Positions 56,732 to 64,000 of a DNA stretch of 64,000 nucleotides are shown in pieces. Location of the stretch: the NCBI GenBank assembly GCA_016791045.1, contig JAEUNO010000036.1, positions 27,620 through 91,619 of the forward strand. Reading direction: 5' to 3'. The stretch's first letter is position 1. Each line of letters starts with the position of its first letter. This DNA is from Methyloversatilis sp. (GTDB lineage Bacteria; Pseudomonadota; Gammaproteobacteria; Burkholderiales; Rhodocyclaceae). Both the position numbers and the translations under genes were made by a program. Below the pieces are notes generated by a model. That model was not told where the DNA came from and made no database searches. It saw only the letters and a list, made by a program, of their open reading frames with translations.

Positions 56732-56787
56732 GACGGGCGGCCGTTGCGCGGCCCGTCTCCCCCACTCCGTCACGGAGTGCCAGTTTT
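56732..56787 (+). terminator. Tandem hairpins after slyD
   Basis: A first stem GACGGGC (56732-56738) with GCCCGTC (56751-56757) is followed by CACTCCG-TCA-CGGAGTG (56763-56779) and then TTTT at 56784-56787. The second hairpin with its T-run is a probable terminator between slyD and galE. Confidence 0.55.
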
Positions 56788-56804
56788 CCTTTCCGGGAGC
56801 ATTC

Positions 56805-57821
56805 ATGTCGCGCGTGCTGGTCACCGGGGGTGCGGGCTATATCGGCTCGCATACCTGCATCGAACTCATGTCGGCCGGCCACGATGTGGTCGTGGTCGAC
56901 AACCTGTGCAACAGCAAGTACGAGTCGCTGCGGCGCGTCGGACAGATTGCCGGTCGCCCGGTCGAGGCGTTCGTGCAGGCCGATGTCCGTGATCGCGCTG
57001 CGCTGCGGGCGGTGTTCTCGGCACACGCGATTGACGCGGTCATCCATTTCGCCGGCTTGAAGGCGGTCGGCGAGTCGGTTGCCAAACCGCTCGAGTACTA
57101 CGACAACAATGTCAGCGGCACCGTGGCGTTGTGCGAGGTGATGGCCGAAGCGGGCGTGAAGACGCTGGCCTTCTCGTCCTCGGCCACGGTCTATGGCGAT
57201 CCGGCATCGGTGCCGATCCGTGAGGACTTTCCGACCGGCCCGACCAACCCTTACGGATGTTCCAAGTGGATGGTCGAACACGTGCTGCGCGACCTCAGTG
57301 CAGCCGATCCTTCGTGGCGCATCGCGCTGCTGCGCTACTTCAACCCGGTCGGTGCGCATGAATCCGGCCTGATCGGCGAAGACCCGAACGGCCTGCCCAA
57401 CAATCTGATGCCCTTCGTGAGCCAGGTGGCCGTCGGCAAGCTGGCGCGGCTGCGCGTGTTCGGCGGCGACTGGCCGACGCCTGACGGCACCGGCGTGCGC
57501 GACTACATCCACGTGCTTGATCTGGCTCAAGGCCATGTGCGGGCCATTGACTATCTTCTGAAACAGACTGGCCTGCTGACGGTGAATCTGGGTACCGGGC
57601 GAGGCTACAGCGTGCTTGACGTGGTACGTGCCTTCGAAATTGCCAGCGGCCGGCCGGTGCCGTACGACATCGTCGAGCGCAGGCCGGGTGACATCGCCCA
57701 GTGCTACGCCGAACCCGGCCTCGCAAACCGGCTTCTGGGCTGGGTTGCAGCGCGGGATCTGACGCAGATGTGCGCCGATGCCTGGAACTGGCAGCGCAAC
57801 AACCCGGAGGGCTACGCCTGA
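56805..57821 (+). CDS. galE: UDP-glucose 4-epimerase
   Basis: A 338-residue short-chain dehydrogenase-type enzyme that interconverts UDP-glucose and UDP-galactose for surface glycans. It has the NAD-binding [16 protein letters not shown] at the N-terminus, the catalytic Ser in [11 protein letters not shown], and the Tyr-x3-Lys in [13 protein letters not shown] 56805 follows TCCGGGAG. The product is the normal family size. Confidence 0.95.
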   Translation: MSRVLVTGGAGYIGSHTCIELMSAGHDVVVVDNLCNSKYESLRRVGQIAGRPVEAFVQADVRDRAALRAVFSAHAIDAVIHFAGLKAVGESVAKPLEYYDNNVSGTVALCEVMAEAGVKTLAFSSSATVYGDPASVPIREDFPTGPTNPYGCSKWMVEHVLRDLSAADPSWRIALLRYFNPVGAHESGLIGEDPNGLPNNLMPFVSQVAVGKLARLRVFGGDWPTPDGTGVRDYIHVLDLAQGHVRAIDYLLKQTGLLTVNLGTGRGYSVLDVVRAFEIASGRPVPYDIVERRPGDIAQCYAEPGLANRLLGWVAARDLTQMCADAWNWQRNNPEGYA

Positions 57822-57945
57822 CAAGGCTTTGCCGGAACCGGGTCGAAAACGGGGTCGCGGCGCGATAGATGGCCGCCGAAAATTAGTGTTAGATCGCGCT
57901 GTAACCGTATTGCCATCTTCACCCAATCGACCCGGGAGAGCGTTC

Positions 57946-58188
57946 ATGCACCTGCAAGCCGTGTTCGAAAAAGCCCACGCCACAGTCAACGAATCCAGTG
58001 CGGACATCTTCCGCCAGTTGCTCGACGCACTCGAACACGACGCGCCTTTCGACCTGCAGCAGTTGTACCGGCTGTCCTACGGCGACTTCGACATCGCGCT
58101 CAATGCACTGCGCGAGTGGCGTTCCCAGCGTTACGTCTGGATGCTCGAACACGAGGGCGTCCAGCCCTGGCGCAGCCACCTGAGCTGA
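57946..58188 (+). CDS. Small conserved hypothetical protein
   Basis: An 80-residue soluble protein from ATG 57946, with GGGAG about 7 bases upstream. It is rich in acidic and aromatic residues (FDLQQLYRLSYGDFDIAL, ending GVQPWRSHLS) and looks all-helical. No signal peptide or known motif. Codon use matches its neighbours, so it is probably a real gene. It lies 124 bases after galE and 58 before the first pseudopilin gene. Confidence 0.7.
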   Translation: MHLQAVFEKAHATVNESSADIFRQLLDALEHDAPFDLQQLYRLSYGDFDIALNALREWRSQRYVWMLEHEGVQPWRSHLS

Positions 58189-58246
58189 GCCCCGCCTGCG
58201 CGGGACCTGTCACGGCATCGTGATGGGGCTGTGTTAACCTCGGCTC

Positions 58247-58732
58247 ATGCTTCGCTGTTCACGTCTTTCCCGCGGTTTCACATTGATCGAGCTGATGGTG
58301 GTGATCGCCATCATCGGCGTGCTCGCCACCATGGCCATGCCGATGGTGGAACTGGCACGCGTGCGTGCCGATGAATCCGAACTGCGCACCGCGCTGCGCC
58401 AGATCCGCACTGCGCTCGACGACTACCGCAAGGCATGGGATGAAGGCCGCATCGAGAAGAAGGTGGGGGCCAGCGGTTACCCGCCCAGCCTCGATGTGCT
58501 GGTCAACGGCGTGAAGGACGTCAAACAGCCGAACGACGTCAGGATCTACTTCCTGCGGCGCATCCCGCGCGACCCCTTCCACACCGACAAGAGCACGCCG
58601 GCGGAACAGACCTGGGGGCTGCGCAGCTACGCCAGCCCGCCGGACGAGCCGATGCCGGGCGCCGATGTGTTCGACGTGTTCTCGCTGTCCGGCCGCACCG
58701 GCCTGAACGGCATTGCCTACCGGAACTGGTGA
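58247..58732 (+). CDS. Type II secretion/type IV pseudopilin (GspG-like)
   Basis: A 161-residue protein with a prepilin leader and cleavage motif RG-FTLIELMVVIAIIGVL, including the Glu at position 5 of the mature helix. The rest has the GspG-like PRDPFHTD region. It is probably cleaved by prepilin peptidase (gene not in the window). It ends directly at the start of the next pseudopilin gene. Confidence 0.88.
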   Translation: MLRCSRLSRGFTLIELMVVIAIIGVLATMAMPMVELARVRADESELRTALRQIRTALDDYRKAWDEGRIEKKVGASGYPPSLDVLVNGVKDVKQPNDVRIYFLRRIPRDPFHTDKSTPAEQTWGLRSYASPPDEPMPGADVFDVFSLSGRTGLNGIAYRNW

Positions 58733-59119
58733 ATGCGCAAGCCCTTGTTTTCACGCGGTTTCACGCTGATCGAACTGCTGGTCGTCATGGCCATCATCGC
58801 GGTGCTGCTGACGCTGGCCGCGCCGCGCTACTTCGAACATCTCGACCGCTCGCGCGAAGCCACGTTGAAGCAGACGCTGGCCGTTACGCGCGACGCGATC
58901 GACAAGTTCCGCGGCGATCGCGGCGCGTATCCGCAAAGCCTGCAGGAACTGGTCGAACGCCAGTATCTGCGCAAGTTGCCGTTCGACCCGGTGACCGACA
59001 GCGCCGACACCTGGATCGTCGTGCCGCCGCGTGACACCGCGACCGACAGCGGCGTGGCCGACCTGAAGAGCGGGGCAGAAGGCACGTCGCGCGACGGCAC
59101 GGCCTTTTCCGAGCTGTGA
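58733..59119 (+). CDS. Type II secretion/type IV pseudopilin (GspG-like)
   Basis: A 128-residue pseudopilin with leader and motif RG-FTLIELLVVMAIIAVL (Glu5 present) and a C-terminal LRKLPFDPVTDSADTW segment typical of GspG-like subunits. It begins at the base after the previous stop and precedes a third, divergent pseudopilin by 4 bases, so the three form an operon. Confidence 0.88.
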   Translation: MRKPLFSRGFTLIELLVVMAIIAVLLTLAAPRYFEHLDRSREATLKQTLAVTRDAIDKFRGDRGAYPQSLQELVERQYLRKLPFDPVTDSADTWIVVPPRDTATDSGVADLKSGAEGTSRDGTAFSEL

Positions 59120-59123
59120 GCCG

Positions 59124-59867
59124 ATGAGCGGGTGCGTGCGCCGGTCGACGTCGCAGCGGGGGTTTTCCTATCTGCTGCTGCTGTTTGCCGTCGCCGCCCT
59201 CGGTATTGCCAGCGCCGGCAGTGCGCTGATGTGGAGCACGCTCGCGCAGACCGAACGCGAACGCGAGCTGCTGTTCATCGGCGGCGAGTTTTCGCGTGCG
59301 TTGCAGCGCTATTTCGACGCGTCGCCTGCCGAACCCAAGCGCTATCCCGCCACCCTGCAGGATCTGCTGGAAGACAAGCGTCAGCCGACGCCGCTGCGCC
59401 ATCTGCGCAAGCTCTATTTCGACCCGATGACGCGCAGTCAGGACTGGGGTCTGGTCATCAGCGGCGGGCAGATCCGCGCGGTCTACAGCAAGTCGGAACA
59501 ACCGGCCCGCATCACGCTGCTGCCGGTCTGGGTCGATGCCACCGGCGACAAGGTCGCCAGTTCGCTGAAAAATGCCGCACCGGTACCGGGTGCCGTCGTG
59601 TCGCCCACCGCGCTCAATGCCGCGCCGGTGGCGCGCGGCAAGCCCGGTGAGCGCCGCCATGCCGACTGGTTGTTCGTACCGATGCCCAGCGGCGGCACGG
59701 CGGCGAATGCCGCTGCAGGTGGAACCGGAGCGGGCGGGCCCGCAGGCGGTTCGTCCGATGCCGGGTCGCTGACCGACCCGGCCAGCCCGTCAGCCACGTC
59801 GGGACGTTCGCTGCAGGAAATCTATACCGGCGGCGGCGCAGCGCCGGCCGGCGACGGGCCGCAGTGA
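59124..59867 (+). CDS. Atypical pseudopilin-like secretion protein
   Basis: A 247-residue protein with an N-terminal QRG-FSYLLLLFAVAALG. It resembles a prepilin site, but position 5 is Leu and not Glu; tip pseudopilins such as GspK also lack Glu5. The body has a RYPATLQDLLEDKR and LRKLYFDPMTRSQDWG region shared with its neighbours, then a long Gly/Ala/Ser/Pro-rich tail. It probably caps the structure made with the two upstream pseudopilins. Confidence 0.75.
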   Translation: MSGCVRRSTSQRGFSYLLLLFAVAALGIASAGSALMWSTLAQTERERELLFIGGEFSRALQRYFDASPAEPKRYPATLQDLLEDKRQPTPLRHLRKLYFDPMTRSQDWGLVISGGQIRAVYSKSEQPARITLLPVWVDATGDKVASSLKNAAPVPGAVVSPTALNAAPVARGKPGERRHADWLFVPMPSGGTAANAAAGGTGAGGPAGGSSDAGSLTDPASPSATSGRSLQEIYTGGGAAPAGDGPQ

Positions 59868-59886
59868 GCGAAGCCCGTTCGGTGCA

Positions 59887-60375
59887 TCAGAACAGCCAGG
59901 CGGCCAGCGCGATGCCCAGCATCATGAAGGCGATGGCCACCTTGGCGACGGCGGCCAGCAGCATGCCCAGCCAGGTGGCCAGCCCGACGCGCGCCGCCTG
60001 AAGCGCGTCTCGACGGGCGATGAATTCGCCGATCGCCGCGCCCGCCAGCGGCGCGAACAGCAGTCCGATCAATCCGCCGAACAACCCGACTACGGTGCCG
60101 ATGGCTGCGCCGACGAGTGCCAGCGGACTGGCGCCGACCCGCTGGGCGCCGATCACGCTGGCCGCGAAGTCGATCAGCCAGGCCAGTACGGCGAGGGCGC
60201 CGAGCACGGCGAGAGTCACGCCGCCGATGCGCTGGAAATCGTCCAGCCAGGCCACCATCAGCAGGCCGCCGAACACCAGCGGAATGCCGGGCAGGGCGGG
60301 CAGCAGGACGCCAGCCAACCCGACCAGCACCAGCAAGCCGGCGATCAGCCACAACAGCAGATCGGCCGCGTTCAT
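59887..60375 (-). CDS. DUF456 membrane protein
   Basis: A 162-residue protein with five or more membrane spans and the DUF456 pattern: [20 protein letters not shown] near the N-terminus and the glycine-rich [16 protein letters not shown] later. The ATG at 60375 overlaps the end of the YbdK-like gene by 4 bases. The frame is open far upstream, but that part shadows the neighbour. Function unknown. Confidence 0.85.
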   Translation of the reverse strand: MNAADLLLWLIAGLLVLVGLAGVLLPALPGIPLVFGGLLMVAWLDDFQRIGGVTLAVLGALAVLAWLIDFAASVIGAQRVGASPLALVGAAIGTVVGLFGGLIGLLFAPLAGAAIGEFIARRDALQAARVGLATWLGMLLAAVAKVAIAFMMLGIALAAWLF

Positions 60376-61490
60376 TGCGCGAAGGCTGCGACGGCGTCGT
60401 CGACCACGGCCAGCAGATTGCGCGATCGGGCATGGACTGCGCGCAGGCGGGTGGAATCGTTTCCGCCGCCCCTGACCATGCGGTGCAGGGAATCCAGCGC
60501 GGCGCGGCTGCCCAGGGCGTCGGCTGCCGGGGCAAGGCGCTCGAGCGTCTGTGCGATGTCGTCCCGCAGCGGCAGCGCGGCATGGCTGCGCGGATGCACC
60601 ATCAGGCCATCCAGCCCGAAGCGGCAGGCCTGGAAGCGGTTGTAGGTGTACACGAGGTAGTCGTCCTCCTGTGGATCGGGTTCGTCGCCGGCCAGGATGC
60701 TGCAGCACAGCGCCTGCAGATAGACCGCAATCGCGGCGGCACGCTCCACGGTCAGCGGCGTGTCGCACACGCGCAGCTCGATCGTGCCGTATTCCGGCTT
60801 GGGCCGGATGTCCCAGTAGAAATCCTTCATGCTGCGCACGATGCCGGTGTCTTCCATCTTCGAGAAGTAATCGCGCTCGAAGCGTGCCCAGTCGAGAACG
60901 AAGGGCGCGCGGCCGCTGAGCGGGAAGGCGAACACGGAATTGAGTCGGGCCGAATCGAACAGCGTGTCGCTGCCCTGCGAGAACGGCGACGACGCCGACA
61001 GCGCGATGAAGTGCGGCACATAGCGGTTCAGCGCATGCAGCACGTGCAGCGCGCTGTCGGCGTCGGGCATGCCGATATGTACATGCTGGCCGAACACGGT
61101 GAACTGCTTGGCCAGATAGCCGTACAGCCCCGACAGATGCTGGAAGCGTGGCGTCGAGAAGATGCGCCGCTCGGTCCAGTGCTGGAAGGGGTGTGTGCCA
61201 CCGCCGCACAGCGACACATTCAGCCGGGCCGACGCGGCGAGCAGCGCATCGCGCATCGCTTCGAGCTGCTTCAGCAGACCGGCGTGATGGTCCTGGATAT
61301 CGGTTGCAATCTCGATCATGCAGTCGGTCATTTCCGGCTTGATGTCACCGGGAAAGCGGGTGCGTTGCGCCAGTTCAAGCAGGTCGGTGGCCGCCGAAGC
61401 GAGGTCGCGATCATGTTCGCCGACCAGCTGCAGTTCGAGTTCGACGCCCATGCTGAGCGCCGACGAGGCATGGAAGGTCTCCAGTGACAT
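60372..61490 (-). CDS. YbdK-like carboxylate-amine ligase (GCS2 family)
   Basis: A 372-residue member of the glutamate-cysteine ligase type 2 superfamily. It starts with [19 protein letters not shown] (the acidic metal/ATP residues), has GGTHPF, then [10 protein letters not shown] and [16 protein letters not shown]. coli YbdK has weak glutamate-cysteine ligase activity. It shares one base with the antiporter gene upstream and four with DUF456 downstream. Confidence 0.9.
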   Translation of the reverse strand: MSLETFHASSALSMGVELELQLVGEHDRDLASAATDLLELAQRTRFPGDIKPEMTDCMIEIATDIQDHHAGLLKQLEAMRDALLAASARLNVSLCGGGTHPFQHWTERRIFSTPRFQHLSGLYGYLAKQFTVFGQHVHIGMPDADSALHVLHALNRYVPHFIALSASSPFSQGSDTLFDSARLNSVFAFPLSGRAPFVLDWARFERDYFSKMEDTGIVRSMKDFYWDIRPKPEYGTIELRVCDTPLTVERAAAIAVYLQALCCSILAGDEPDPQEDDYLVYTYNRFQACRFGLDGLMVHPRSHAALPLRDDIAQTLERLAPAADALGSRAALDSLHRMVRGGGNDSTRLRAVHARSRNLLAVVDDAVAAFAQ

Positions 61491-62683
61491 CAGGCGCGCT
61501 CCTCATGCTGCGTTTCGCCAGCCAGCATCAGTGCCCACTGGGCGAACAGCGGGCCGACGAATTCCATCACGATGACCATGCCGGCAATCGCCGACAGGGC
61601 GCCTTCGGCAAGACCGAAGCCGGCGCTGCGACTGTATTCGAGCAGCAGCAGCGCAAAGGTCGACAGCGGTGCCAGCGCCAAGCCGGTCAGCGCACCCTTG
61701 CGCGTGCTGGTGCCACTGACATGGGCGAACGCAGCGGTCGCCGCCACCTTGGCGGCGATGCGCCCGGCGGACATCAGCACCGCCAGCGCCAGCGCGGTTG
61801 CGGTGGTGGGCCAGGTTGCCATCCCTGCGACGAACACGAACAGGAATACCGTCAGCAGATCGCCCAGCACCCCGAAATTGCGTTGCGCCGGCGTCAGCAG
61901 CAGCTTGCGGCGGCGGATCAGCACGCCCAGCGTCAGGGCGGCGAGCAGCGGCGACACATTGACGCCCTGCGTCAGCAGGGTCACCAGCATGACCGCCAGC
62001 GCGAACACCGTCGTCACGCCGCGTTCGTCGGCGCGCAGCCGGCGCAGCAGCCAGGGCAGCGGAATGCCTATCAGGATGCCGCAGCCGACCGAGACCGCGA
62101 GGATGGCCGCACTGTTCCACAGCGCATTGACCAGGCTGCCCGACGCCAGAAGTTGCCAGTAGCCGATGGCGCCCTTCATCAGCAGCACCGAAATAAGGCA
62201 GTTGATCGCGCACAGGTGCAGCGCGCGTTCAGTCACCTGACCGGAGCAGCGCAGGTCATTCACCACCCGCACCAGTGCGGCGGGCGACGTCGCGACCGAC
62301 AGGGCGCCCAGCACCATGGCGATATCGTCCGGTTGCCCCATGGCGAGCGCGATGCCGCGCACCACGAAGAAGGTCAGCAGCGATTCCGCGATGCCGCTGA
62401 CCAGCAGCCAGGGGTTATTGACCAGCCAGCGCAGATTGATGCGGTGACCCAGCTCGAACAGGAACAGGCCGAGCGCGAAATTGGCGAGGAAAGACAGCGC
62501 AGCAGTGGTTTGCGCGTCAGCCTGAACGGTGTTGAGCGCGCTGCTGACGATGCCGGCCAGCGAGTAGGCGCACACCCGCGGCACACCCAGGCCGCGATGC
62601 GCCAGTTCGCCCGCCAGCCATGCGGCCAGCAGCACCGCCGGCCAGCCGACCAGCTCGAAAATGCGTCCGGCTTCGAATATCAA
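61490..62683 (-). CDS. CPA-type cation/proton antiporter
   Basis: A 397-residue inner-membrane protein of about 12 spans resembling the NhaP/KefB-type Na+/H+ exchanger fold. The central motif [16 protein letters not shown] is where this family carries its ion-binding acidic residue. The C-terminus lacks a TrkA or CBS regulatory domain. The cation is not predictable. It is the first gene of the antiporter-ybdK-DUF456 unit, and the stretch upstream of it holds several hairpins. Confidence 0.85.
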   Translation of the reverse strand: MIFEAGRIFELVGWPAVLLAAWLAGELAHRGLGVPRVCAYSLAGIVSSALNTVQADAQTTAALSFLANFALGLFLFELGHRINLRWLVNNPWLLVSGIAESLLTFFVVRGIALAMGQPDDIAMVLGALSVATSPAALVRVVNDLRCSGQVTERALHLCAINCLISVLLMKGAIGYWQLLASGSLVNALWNSAAILAVSVGCGILIGIPLPWLLRRLRADERGVTTVFALAVMLVTLLTQGVNVSPLLAALTLGVLIRRRKLLLTPAQRNFGVLGDLLTVFLFVFVAGMATWPTTATALALAVLMSAGRIAAKVAATAAFAHVSGTSTRKGALTGLALAPLSTFALLLLEYSRSAGFGLAEGALSAIAGMVIVMEFVGPLFAQWALMLAGETQHEERA

Positions 62684-62763
62684 GGCGTTCCTCCTGTCTG
62701 CCGCGACGGCCTACAAGTGAAAGAACCCGCATCTCGCAGGATGCGGCGGCGGACTTGCAGCGC

Positions 62764-62804
62764 CTGTTCAGGCGAAGTCGTGGATCACGACCAGGCCTGA
62801 ACAG
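62764..62804. other. Nested hairpin upstream of the antiporter gene
   Basis: CTGTTCAGGC (62764-62773) pairs perfectly with GCCTGAACAG (62795-62804). Inside is a second stem, GTCGTG (62777-62782) with CACGAC (62786-62791). There is no T-run on either strand, so it is not a standard terminator. It lies 81-121 bases before the antiporter start, within its probable leader. Confidence 0.6.
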
Positions 62805-62865
62805 ACACCGGGGAGGAAGGACGGGCCGCTTGAGTCGCGGCCTCTCGTACGATTCGGCTCAACAC

Positions 62866-62920
62866 CTGACCGGCAGGCACCGGTCAGTCATGCACCCGCA
62901 AGGTCGCCTGACGGGCGACC
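62866..62920 (-). terminator. Hairpins after the fumarase gene
   Basis: GGTCGCC (62902-62908) pairs with GGCGACC (62914-62920), starting three bases beyond the fumarase stop. A second stem CTGACCGG (62866-62873) pairs with CCGGTCAG (62880-62887). U-tracts are weak or missing. They probably end fumarase transcription or protect its 3' end. Confidence 0.45.
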
Positions 62921-62923
62921 GCA

Positions 62924-64000
62924 TCACATCGTGGCGACCGGAATCTTGCCGATCCGCGTCTGCCATTCCTTCGGTCCGGTCTCGTGCACCGAGGTACCGC
63001 CTGCATCGACCGCCACGGTGACCGGCATGTCGACCACGTCGAATTCGTAGATCGCTTCCATGCCCATGTCCGCAAACCCGAGCACGCGCGCGCCCTTGAT
63101 CGCCTTCGACACCAGGTACGCAGCGCCGCCCACCGCCATCAGGTAGGCGCTCTTGTGCTTGCGGATGGCCTCGATCGCGACCGGGCCGCGCTCGGCCTTG
63201 CCGACCATCGCGATCAGACCGGTCTGCGCCAGCATCATTTCGGTGAACTTGTCCATGCGCGTCGCCGTCGTCGGTCCAGCCGGTCCGACCACTTCGTCGC
63301 GCACCGGATCGACCGGACCGACGTAGTAGATGACGCGGTTGCTGAAATCGACCGGCAGCTTTTCGCCCTTCGCCAGCATGTCGGCGATGCGCTTGTGCGC
63401 GGCATCGCGGCCGGTCAGCATCTTGCCGTTCAGCAGCAGGGTCTGGCCCGGCTTCCACGACGCGACCTCCGCCGGCGTCAGCGTGTTCAGGTCGACCCGC
63501 TTCGAATTCTTCGTGTCCGGCTGCCAGGTGACGTCCGGCCAGTCCTCCAGGCGCGGCGCTTCGAGCACGGCCGGGCCGGAGCCATCAAGATGGAAATGTA
63601 CGTGGCGGGTCGCGGCGCAGTTCGGAATCATCGCCACCGGCAGCGACGCGGCGTGCGTCGGGTAGTCGAGAATCTTCACGTCGAGCACGGTGGCCAGGCC
63701 GCCCAGGCCCTGGGCGCCGATGCCCAGCGCGTTCACCTTCTCCATCAGTTCCAGACGCAGTTCTTCGACGCGCGTCAGCTTTTCGCCGCGCGCCGCCTTC
63801 TCCGCCAGGAACTGGATGTTGATCGGCTCCATCAGCGATTCCTTCGCCAGCAGCATGGTCTTTTCCGGCGTGCCGCCGATGCCGATGCCCAGCATGCCCG
63901 GCGGGCACCAGCCGGCGCCCATGGTCGGCACCGTCTTGAGCACCCAGTCCACGATGGAATCGGACGGGTTCAGCATGACCATCTTGGACTTGTTTTCCGA
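62924..64000 (-). CDS. Class I fumarate hydratase (5' end beyond the window)
   Basis: An iron-sulfur fumarase interconverting fumarate and malate in the TCA cycle. About 358 C-terminal residues are present; the frame is open through base 64000 (SENKSKMVMLNPSDS), so the N-terminus lies outside. A cluster-type Cys is in TMGAGWCPPGMLGIGIGG, and the C-terminal beta domain is present (YYVGPVDPVRDEVVGPAGPT, TRMDKFTEMMLAQTG), so this is the single-chain form, not the split alpha/beta pair. It ends GKIPVATM. Confidence 0.94.
   Translation of the reverse strand, partial: SENKSKMVMLNPSDSIVDWVLKTVPTMGAGWCPPGMLGIGIGGTPEKTMLLAKESLMEPINIQFLAEKAARGEKLTRVEELRLELMEKVNALGIGAQGLGGLATVLDVKILDYPTHAASLPVAMIPNCAATRHVHFHLDGSGPAVLEAPRLEDWPDVTWQPDTKNSKRVDLNTLTPAEVASWKPGQTLLLNGKMLTGRDAAHKRIADMLAKGEKLPVDFSNRVIYYVGPVDPVRDEVVGPAGPTTATRMDKFTEMMLAQTGLIAMVGKAERGPVAIEAIRKHKSAYLMAVGGAAYLVSKAIKGARVLGFADMGMEAIYEFDVVDMPVTVAVDAGGTSVHETGPKEWQTRIGKIPVATM

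Overview
The window is about 64 kb of GC-rich, densely coding bacterial DNA from one chromosome. The gene order tsf-pyrH-frr-uppS-cdsA-dxr-rseP-bamA-skp-lpxD-fabZ-lpxA-lpxB-rnhB, a lexA-imuA-imuB cassette, two PEP-CTERM proteins, ETF-ubiquinone oxidoreductase and a single-chain class I fumarase suggest a betaproteobacterium, probably of the Rhodocyclales/Nitrosomonadales type. I do not claim a species. No rRNA, tRNA, CRISPR array or intact transposon was seen.

Layout. 1-13191 is a plus-strand cluster for translation factors, UMP kinase, isoprenoid and phospholipid precursors and outer-membrane/lipid A biogenesis, mostly with overlapping or near-overlapping genes. 13395-19711 holds two cupins (minus), an arsR-arsI-arsC-acr3 operon, ahpC-ahpF and a CopD-like membrane protein. 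This block separates rnhB from the TrmH-family methyltransferase (19708-20484) that I would expect next to it. 20511-22546 is a NarL-type two-component pair.

22649-30850 is the most unusual part: a minus-strand set made of a 42-codon ORF, a membrane-anchored TIR protein, a 1,881-residue protein with two serine-hydrolase domains and a CHAT protease domain, an M15-type peptidase, and a small SLOG-like Rossmann protein. Its content resembles nucleotide-signal/protease conflict systems, but I cannot match it to a named one.

31076-40749 holds a histone-deacetylase-like hydrolase, NfeD and a QmcA-type SPFH protein, ETF-QO, nitronate monooxygenase, an aromatic/aspartate aminotransferase, uvrB and a lipoprotein esterase. 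40757-49943 holds an OmpR-type two-component pair, a spondin-like PEP-CTERM protein, a ScsB-like thiol:disulfide protein with a redoxin, an orphan RpfF-like DSF synthase and a GspE/PilB ATPase. 49966-55340 holds a FecR-domain protein, a MOSC protein, the SOS mutagenesis cassette under a perfect LexA box, and a second PEP-CTERM protein. 55762-64000 holds a Bcp peroxiredoxin, SlyD, GalE, three pseudopilins, a DUF456 protein, a YbdK-like ligase, a cation/proton antiporter and the 3' part of a class I fumarase that runs off the window.

Gene calls rest on reading translated products and start contexts by eye. Functional claims for the TIR/CHAT locus are inference.
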